64,000 nt of DNA from Hygrocybe punicea (Eukaryota > Basidiomycota > Agaricomycetes > Agaricales > Hygrophoraceae), in assembly GCA_963556145.1 (NCBI GenBank), contig OY744461.1:8318891-8382890 (forward strand), given 5' to 3'. The notes beneath the pieces are model-generated. The model worked only from the letters and a program-made list of their open reading frames with translations, ran no database searches and was not told where the DNA came from. This document shows positions 57,849-64,000 of this stretch, piece after piece. Position numbers and translations under genes: made by a program. The stretch's first letter is position 1; each line of letters starts with the position of its first letter.

Positions 57849-58585
57849 CGTTGCTGTTGCTGCCGGCGCTGCTGCTGCTGTTGCTGTTGCCGTTGCCACC
57901 GCTGGTGGTGGTGGTGGTGGTGGTGGTGATGTTGCGGCTGTCCCGTGGGTGGTGTTGCTGCCACGGCTGCTGCTGCCGGCGTTGCTGCTGTTGCCGGTGC
58001 TGCTGCTGCTGCTGGCCGTTGCCATCGTCATTGTTGCCGTTGCCGTTGCCATCGTCGTTGTTGACGTTGACGTTGACGTTGCCGTTGCCACCGCTGGTGG
58101 TGGTGGTGGTGTTGCGGCTGTCCCGCATCCGTTGGCATTGCGTTGGCGTTGTGATCCATTTTGTGCCGCGGTGGTGTGCTCGCGATATGCTCGCGGTCAA
58201 GTTTCCTGGAACAGATAATATTAGTAAAGTTAAGATAAATGTTGAGACTTACCTGTGTCAATGAACGCGACACAATGTCGCGTTCATTGGCCTTGCGTTG
58301 TTGTTGTTGGTGAAGAAACCTCCCTGTAATGGTCACATGATACCGTTTAACACGAAAAAGTAAGTAAAGAAATACGAAAAACAAATGAAATAAATACCTT
58401 AAAAATATCCGCGTTCACGGTTTGGACGCGGTTTGGAGCCGTTCAGGAAATCCGGCCAGCCTCGAAACCCTGAACCGAACCTGCGGTCCGGTTCAGCATT
58501 TGGCTGAACTTAGACTGAACCCCGGGTTCGGTTCGGGGTTTGAACCGGGTTCGGCTAGGTTTGGAACCGAACTACGGCAACACTA
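57399..58585. mobile_element. hAT-like element B (1,187 bp), nested in J
   Basis: TIR TAGTGTTGCCG...CGGCAACACTA, perfect target duplication ATTGACGT (57391-57398, 58586-58593). Same family as element A in opposite orientation (about 95% or more over the first 300 bp by eye). Minus-strand intron 58252-58206 and a perfect 14-bp hairpin (58259-58289) ending six bases before its donor. GCT/GCC repeat (57640-58120) and a dyad module (57563-57614). The insertion point lies inside another dyad module. Confidence 0.92.
57563..57614. repeat. 52-bp dyad module in element B
   Basis: CCTCGCAAA ... TTCGCGAGG around GTATCAATTGATAC, centred at 57588/57589. Confidence 0.85.
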
Positions 58586-58659
58586 ATTGACGTGCCCCCA
58601 TTGTTCGCAAGGTAGTGAGCACGCGTGGATGCCCATGGAAACTCCCCAGCCCCAACTAA

Positions 58660-58713
58660 CCTTGCGAAAACAAATGGAGCGCGTCAATTGATGCGCCCCC
58701 ATTGTTCACATGG
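58660..58713. repeat. Dyad module, second tandem unit in J
   Basis: CCTTGCGAA ... TTCACATGG, core GCGTCAATTGATGC. It repeats the unit split by B (57366-57398 continued at 58594-58612); both are preceded by GGATGCCCATGG and CTCCCCAG. Confidence 0.75.
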
Positions 58714-59032
58714 TACTTAGGATGGAATGTGGTGGGTACCTGCTGTCGTCTTATCCCCTCACCCTCACCCTCACCTCATCTCCCTCCCTCCTTCTCTGTT
58801 TCCCCTCCCCCTCCCCCTACTCTTATTTTATTTTTATAATATTATTTATTTTAATATATATTCTTTTTACTAATGGACTGACTGATTGGTCCATATATAT
58901 TAGTCAAAGTCGTGGCTTGACTAGTCAAAGCCATGACTTCGACTTTGAATACATCAATTTATGTGTATATAGTCTAGCTGTAGTCATGACTACATAGTCG
59001 CGACTACGACTAGTCGAGTCGCAGCAACACTA

Positions 59033-59375
59033 CGTGAGAGGTCCACCGCGTCATCAAGCCCCGCTTATGAGGCAGAACCAAAAGGATTTTCACAATTCGA
59101 GCAACTGATCGCGGATCAGGGAGAAGCTGCGTGCATTGTTTCTTATGACCCCAGTACTGCTTCAGTCTCTATAGATGCGTATACTTGTGTACCACCCCCC
59201 CATGCCAACTCGAGTTCTCCTTCGTCTAGACTAGCCCATGTTTATATCTCAGCCTGCGACTTTCCTGTAGTTGCATCTCAATATCATTCCAAAACCGTTT
59301 CCCACTATATGAACCAGTCTGATACAACTTCGCAGAAGAAGTTTTCCATCACCAACTTCGTGTCAATATTTCTAT
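59033..59375 (+). pseudogene. Continuation of the gypsy-type pol remnant
   Basis: Resumes the frame interrupted at 56562 (PPRHQAPLMRQNQKDFHNSS) and then meets stops. No conserved pol motif beyond this. Confidence 0.5.
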
Positions 59376-59393
59376 CCACAAAAAAGAAATACA

Positions 59394-59670
59394 GTGCCGG
59401 CACTGCTGTTGGTGCCAGTACTGGTGCCAGTGCTGGTACTGGCACTGGTGCCCATGGTGGCACTGCCATTGCTGCTGGTGCTGGTGCAGGCATTGATGCT
59501 GGCACTGGTGCATTGCTGGGGATGGAGCCACCTTGGTGCTGGTGCTGGTGCTGGTGCTGGCGTTGGTGCTAGCACTGGCACTGGCACTTGTGCTGGCATG
59601 GCGCTAGTGTCTGCATTGGTGTTGGTGCTGGTGTCTGTGATGGTCCCTGGTGCTGGTGTCCACGCTGGCA
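59394..59670. repeat. GGTGCTGGCACT minisatellite
   Basis: About 275 bp of degenerate 6- and 12-mer repeats (GGTGCTGGTACTGGC type), open in several frames on both strands. 59671-60757 shows no gene. Confidence 0.85.
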
Positions 59671-60757
59671 CTGGTGAGAGAGGGGACGGAGCAAGAGGGA
59701 AAGTGAGGGAGGAGGAAGAGGGAGACACTTACCAATGGGTGTGGGTACACCAAACTACACACTGGAGTGAGGAAAGGGAGAGGAGTGGGAGCTGGTTTGC
59801 AAGGGCTGTGGTCAGGAAACGGGGGCAGTGGGAGTAGTCAGCAAACAGCTTAAGTGAGAGACTCACCTCGGCGATGTCATCATTTGGCGGCGAGCCGAGC
59901 CTCGTTCACAATGGAATCGAGGTGTGGGGGTGAGAGTTGGCGGTGGTGGGGGTGGAGTGAAGTGAGAGGTGGATGAAAATGAACCGTGGACAAACAGCTG
60001 CAAAGTGAGGACTTAGAGAAATTTGCTCAAGTTCACTCAGATGTATCTATTGGGTTAGTGGGGCCATGTAGAATAGAACTATATAGCGAAGAGGCTATTC
60101 TACATAGTGCTATAGAGTGCTATGTAGGGTGCATTGTTGTTATAAGTGCTATGGTCGTGCTATAACCGTTATGGAAATTTCGATTTGCTACAACCTAAAA
60201 TCAGGTTTTGCTGATGAGGATACAAAGTATGAGGGTGTGTTTGATAATTCTTGTGAAGAGATCAAATATGTTCAAAAATAGATCCAAATGGCGTCCAATG
60301 CATTTACAGTGAGCCAAAGACCGATAAGAACTGGAAAATACAGAATAAGTGTTGGGTAAAGAGAGAACAAATAGTACTAACCACCATTGCGGATGGAAAA
60401 CATGGTGGTGAAGGGCCAAGGGCGAGTCGAGTGGGCGACATACCGGGAGGCGCACACATATGAGGGTTTGATTGGTGGGAAAACCAATAATCATGCTGTT
60501 CCTGCCATGTGACATACTGATCGATGGGCGCTTAATGTTACGTTGTGTTTGATATAAAAGTACACCACCGCAACAGACGTCTGCCATATAACCCCAGTCA
60601 TCAACAGATGTCCAGCCAGCCCAACGGCGCTATCTGAACACAAGTGGAGTTGGACCTTCCGCCGCCTTCCCGTTGCCTCACTCGTGGAGAGAGCCTTGGT
60701 CTTCTGGTGAGTACCCTGTTCAAGATTTATTAGGCACAATTGAAGCCTGCAACAAAA

Positions 60758-62008
60758 ATGGAGGTCATCGTGGTGTCAGGGGTTATCTCTCTTATGGCAA
60801 TTGTAACGATCTTTGCCCTTATTCTCGTGAGTCTTACCTCGAGTTGTAACTTCAATGTTATCTACCCACCAATAATAGAGAAATGTAATCCGTACTGCGT
60901 GGTCTCGAAGAAGCGATTGGGCCAGCCTGGTGTGGGTATTTGAGGTTGAGAGGCGTATGAATTTGTATTTGGCAAGTTGTCTCGTTGCGTCTCTGGCTAG
61001 CTTTGACGAGCTATTATATACCTAACAGCTCTCATTGTTCACCGCCAACCTGCTCCAGGCACTGGCGGTGGACCTTGGAGTCAAATGGATCAATGACGGA
61101 ATAATACAACCTTCAGGAATTTGCACAGCTCAAGGTCAGGGAGCACATCAGTAAATGTGAGGGCTTCAGGTTTCAAAACATTCTCATTACGGGAGTATTC
61201 GAACACCCTGGCCAGACAGCGGTGGCTATGTCGACCATTGTGAGTACATATCATCCAATGTAGTTACCCTTCCTGATTGTGCCTTGTTGGAGGTTATCAC
61301 ATTGCACACATTCATCAAAGCCTGGCAACCTGGTGGACCAGCCTGGGCCATCATCGGAGTTCAATGGCTTTTCCTGACCCTTTTCATCACCATTTCCACC
61401 TCAATTCACAGGAACCCACCATTTTATTCCCCAACGCTGGTGAGGTCTTTATCCTAGGTGGCAAGCACTAGTCTTACCACTTGTGTGGGTGGTGCCGGTG
61501 CTGGATCAATGACAAATATCCGAGTTTCCGTCACACTGGGGAAAACATCTGGCTGTGGCTCACATTTGCCAGTTCAGTATTGTGCATACCACTGGTCTTC
61601 TGGAATCTAGGATACATCAGTCTCGATGACGACATCTGGTAGAAATTTAAGATTAACAAGGGGGATGAGGTGCAAAAGGGACACAGCCAGGTCTCATTGG
61701 CGCTAACTATGTGTGTCACTGTGACATCTGATCATTGGCAGCTCCTTGCCTCATATTACTTACACTGTCGTAGCTCAGCACTTGCTTACTGCATCCCGGT
61801 TCTACCTACAAGCTTAGCTTGTTTCTTCCAGCTTATTCGCGATGGCTTGAGGCCCCCCGGGTATGCTAATGCCCAATTTAGTGTCAAAGTTATCTTCAGT
61901 CTTAGCGGAGTCTTTGATGTTGTTGTCTTCCTCATCACCCGAAAGGGCCTCCTGCTTTTTGAGAATGACACCAAAGTAGCAGAGACCGCAGAGCAGGAGA
62001 GATATTGA
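60758..62008 (+). pseudogene. Git3-like G-protein coupled receptor, broken
   Basis: The ATG at 60758 opens a first transmembrane helix (VIVVSGVISLMAIVTIFALI) with a GTGAGT donor at its end. Later pieces: LLQALAVDLGVKWINDG then GICTAQG (about 61050-61135), AWAIIGVQWLFLTLFITIS (61340-61400), CWINDKYPSFRHTGENIWLW then LTFASSVLCIPLVFWNLGY (61500-61620), and RDGLRPPGYANAQFSVKVIF then SGVFDVVVFLITRKG (61835-61950). The order fits fungal Git3/cAMP-receptor-like GPCRs (family knowledge). A TAG at 61640-61642 falls where a Trp is expected, and one or more exon frames do not join, so it is read as a pseudogene. Nearly all changes look like C-to-T at CpG. Confidence 0.65.
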
Positions 62009-62097
62009 ATCTTTGCCATTGTGTAGCGAATCACGCCTGCACTAGTCGGAAAGTGTTGGAGAGACTGACTAAATGAATATTTTGCACATGACTTAGC

Positions 62098-62615
62098 ATG
62101 ACTGTGACTTTATTAATAATTCCAGTGTTGTCAACTGTCCCGCTGTTGCTCATGAACCACCCTTCTACACTGCAAATCCGTGGATATCAGAAAGGCCAGC
62201 AACAATTTCCAGATTGGTCCTATGGTCATGTGGGTGCCACATTTAATCTGGATGTAAGCATCGTTGCATTCGAAGCTGTTCAACGCTTCAACCCCTATCC
62301 ATCCTTCATGACGTTCCCAACCACACCACCCAAGAACTTCCAGTTGATAATACCCTCACAGGTCACATCACGCATTTTGGGCACATCATCGCGCTTGATT
62401 TTATCGCTCCTGGCATTGCGGCTCGGGTAAACCCCATCAACTTGACTGTCATATGTATGGATGAAAATCAAACGCCAGTTCCAAGTGTTGGGGCTGTCTT
62501 CGGCCAAATGTATCCAGTGTGGTACCTCACTGAAGAATGCATTTACCAAGTGCGATATGGTCAGATTAGCAAGAGGATTGTGTTCCCAAGGTCACTCAGT
62601 ATTCAGTAATCCTAG
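62098..62615 (+). pseudogene. Coding-like fragment, unknown
   Basis: One frame (about 62310-62610) reads TGHITHFGHIIALDFIAPGI, ARVNPINLTVICMDENQTP, VPSVGAVFGQMYPVWYLTEE and GQISKRIVFPRSLSIQ. It looks like real protein sequence but was not recognised, and it is preceded by a different frame starting at 62098 with a signal-like N-terminus. It could be one more decayed gene with lost introns. Confidence 0.4.
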
Positions 62616-63222
62616 GTAAGTCTTCATGCCACTTGCAATGCTTGGATGACTAAAGCCGATGGTGAATGTTCACCCCCACCTACTAGGCTATTGGCTGTCT
62701 CCCCACCAGTATGGGTTTTGTTGAAAGGCACCCTTGTATGATTGCAAGTTAACTCAAGAATGAAATAGCGGTACCATAGCCTGTGATAACTGTATGCACA
62801 CCCCTGTTACATTTAACACAGTGTAGAGTTGGAAAATATGATTTTGTTGATACACAGAGACTCTAATTATGGGGTGCAAGGGCTGATCCAAGGGTCTCAA
62901 GCTCTGAGTGAAAGGGGAAATCCAATCCTGTCATTGCTACAATAAGTACATAACCAAAAACTAACTACTAAAAATAGTAAAATATGACTGATCGGAGGTC
63001 AGACACACAGCATGCATATCATTGTCAAATTCTCATAACTTCTAATGTGACTGGAATGTGATGAGGATGTGCCAGATTGAGAATATGACAGTAGCATATC
63101 TTCATCATCCTTGTATGTCACAAGAATATACTTGGAATATGATAACTGATTGGGGACTCAGTGAGTTTTCTCTTGCGTGACCTTGTACAAGCTGGTGCAC
63201 AAAGAGTGCACCTGTTATCTGG
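62616..63222. other. No gene seen
   Basis: CpG-poor AT-rich DNA between the coding-like fragment and element C. Confidence 0.5.
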
Positions 63223-63375
63223 TAGTGTTGCCGAAGTTCAGTTCGGTCTGGTTCCGACCCTTTTTGGCAGAACTGTGAACCGAACTTTGGGTCTGGTTTG
63301 GCACAGGGCCAAACCTGGACCCAGACAGCATCGAACCATCTCTCTGAGGTGGGCTCACCCCATGAGCTCTGTTCT

Positions 63376-63427
63376 CCTCGTGAATGGCAGGCACATATCA
63401 ATTGATATGGCACTGCACTTCGTGAGG
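63376..63427. repeat. 52-bp dyad module in element C
   Basis: CCTCGTGAA ... TTCGTGAGG around ATATCAATTGATAT; the paired changes from element B are explained by CpG decay of an ancestral CACGTATC...GATACGG. Confidence 0.8.
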
Positions 63428-63615
63428 TAGTTGGGCTGCGGGGGAGCCATCCGGCACTGCTGCTGCTGCTGCTGCTGCCATTGCTGTTGCCACTGTCATT
63501 GTTGCTGCCGCTGCCATGGCCGTTGCTGCTGCTGCTGCTGGCATTGGATGAGCTGCTGTTGAAATGGGAGCGTGGGCTACACCCACGCTCCCATTATCCT
63601 TCTTGGTGCTGAATA

Positions 63616-63668
63616 CCTCGCAAACGATGTCCATGCATCAGTTGATGTGTCAGCTCGTGTTTGCAAGG
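63616..63668. repeat. Dyad module, variant core
   Basis: CCTCGCAAA ... TTTGCAAGG (53 bp) with core GCATCAGTTGATGT, the only copy with CAGTTG in the centre. Confidence 0.65.
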
Positions 63669-64000
63669 TTCCTTGGCATTGGATGGCTTGATGCAGCACC
63701 TCCTGCTGCTGCTGTTGCTGCTGTTGCTGCCACTGCTGCTGCTGCTGCTGGCTGTTGCCATTGCTGTTGCCGCCACTCATGGTGGTGGTGGTGGTGATGT
63801 TGCAGCTGTCCTGTGGGTGGTGTTGCTGCCATGGCTGCTGCCGCTGGCATTGCTGCTGCTGCCGGCGTTGCTGCTGTTGCCAGCGTTGCTGCTATTTCCG
63901 GCGCTGCTGCTGGCCATTGCTGTTGTTGTTGTTGCCATTGCCGTTGCCATCGTTGTTGTTGCCATTGCCATTGCCATCGTTGTTGTTGATGTTGCCATTG

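Larger units (their letters stand above)
56563..59032. mobile_element. hAT-like element J, hosting element B
   Basis: Left TAGTGTTGCCGCAACTACAA, right inverse ...GTCGCAGCAACACTA; flanks CACGAGAG and CGTGAGAG (6 of 8, a decayed target duplication). Inside: intron 56908-56962 (GTAAGT, TACTAACTAC branch, CTCTAG) with a weak ACGCA/TGCGT hairpin upstream, a GA-rich repeat exon (57000-57330), two tandem ~110-bp units carrying the dyad module, and the nested element B. Confidence 0.82.
63223..64000. mobile_element. hAT-like element C, runs off the window
   Basis: Left end TAGTGTTGCCGAAGTTCAG as in element B (same orientation). Dyad module 63376-63427 with core ATATCAATTGATAT, CAG/GCT repeat, then a small insertion-like block 63541-63676 bounded by GGCATTGGATG repeats. 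That block holds a perfect 14-bp hairpin (63562-63594, GGGAGCGTGGG/CCCACGCTCCC) and another dyad module (63616-63668). Compared with B most CpGs have become TpG or CpA. Confidence 0.82.

Noticed and set aside
14319..64000. tRNA or rRNA genes in the repeat region
   Set aside because: No cloverleaf or rRNA core was recognised; the only tRNA-like string is the primer site of the LTR element.

Overview
The window reads as nuclear DNA of a mushroom-forming basidiomycete (Agaricomycetes). The evidence is short introns (about 46-60 nt, GT/GC..AG), a class V chitin synthase fused to a myosin motor, a TPR-CHAT protein, a SURF6/Rrp14 protein, a WSC receptor and a PP2A activator, together with transposable element types typical of this class. 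No species is claimed.

Layout. 0-14.3 kb is a compact block of ordinary host genes: a 5'-partial TPR-CHAT gene (+), SURF6/RRP14 (-), a WSC-domain membrane protein (-), a PTPA-type PP2A activator (+) and a nine-exon motor-chitin synthase (+). Exon structures were worked out by hand and keep an open frame throughout. 14.3-64 kb is a transposon graveyard with nested insertions. It holds the 3' half of a LINE (15.0-18.26 kb, -); a long multi-exon Agaricomycete gene of unknown function (20.2-27.4 kb, +) split by an apparently recent non-autonomous LTR element (23.73-26.47 kb); a WW-domain gene (27.4-33.1 kb) split by a hAT-like element; an unknown multi-exon gene (33.3-34.9 kb); foldback elements and decayed repeats (35.4-48.5 kb); the 5' half of the LINE (42.7-44.7 kb, +); a Tc1-type transposase fragment; a decayed Ty3/gypsy-like element (about 48.9-59.4 kb) with three stacked hAT-like insertions; a broken Git3-like receptor gene (60.8-62.0 kb); and one more hAT-like end.

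The most unusual signal is a set of non-autonomous hAT-like elements (TIR TAGTGTTG or TAGGG type, most with an 8-bp target duplication). They share a modular plan: terminal inverted repeat, a hairpin placed a few bases upstream of the 5' splice site of a short intron, a low-complexity repeat-codon exon, then a 52-bp doubly palindromic module (outer arms CCTCGCGAA/TTCGCGAGG, core TCAATTGA exactly centred). The hairpin sequences differ completely between copies but stay palindromic. The 52-bp module occurs about twelve times, in two TIR families, in tandem arrays and at the LINE breakpoints.

A second strong signal is that the two LINE halves, 24 kb apart and in opposite orientation, break at the same codon, and each break carries a copy of the 52-bp module. 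This suggests an inversion with these modules at its breakpoints. All similarity statements come from reading the sequence by eye; no database search was run.
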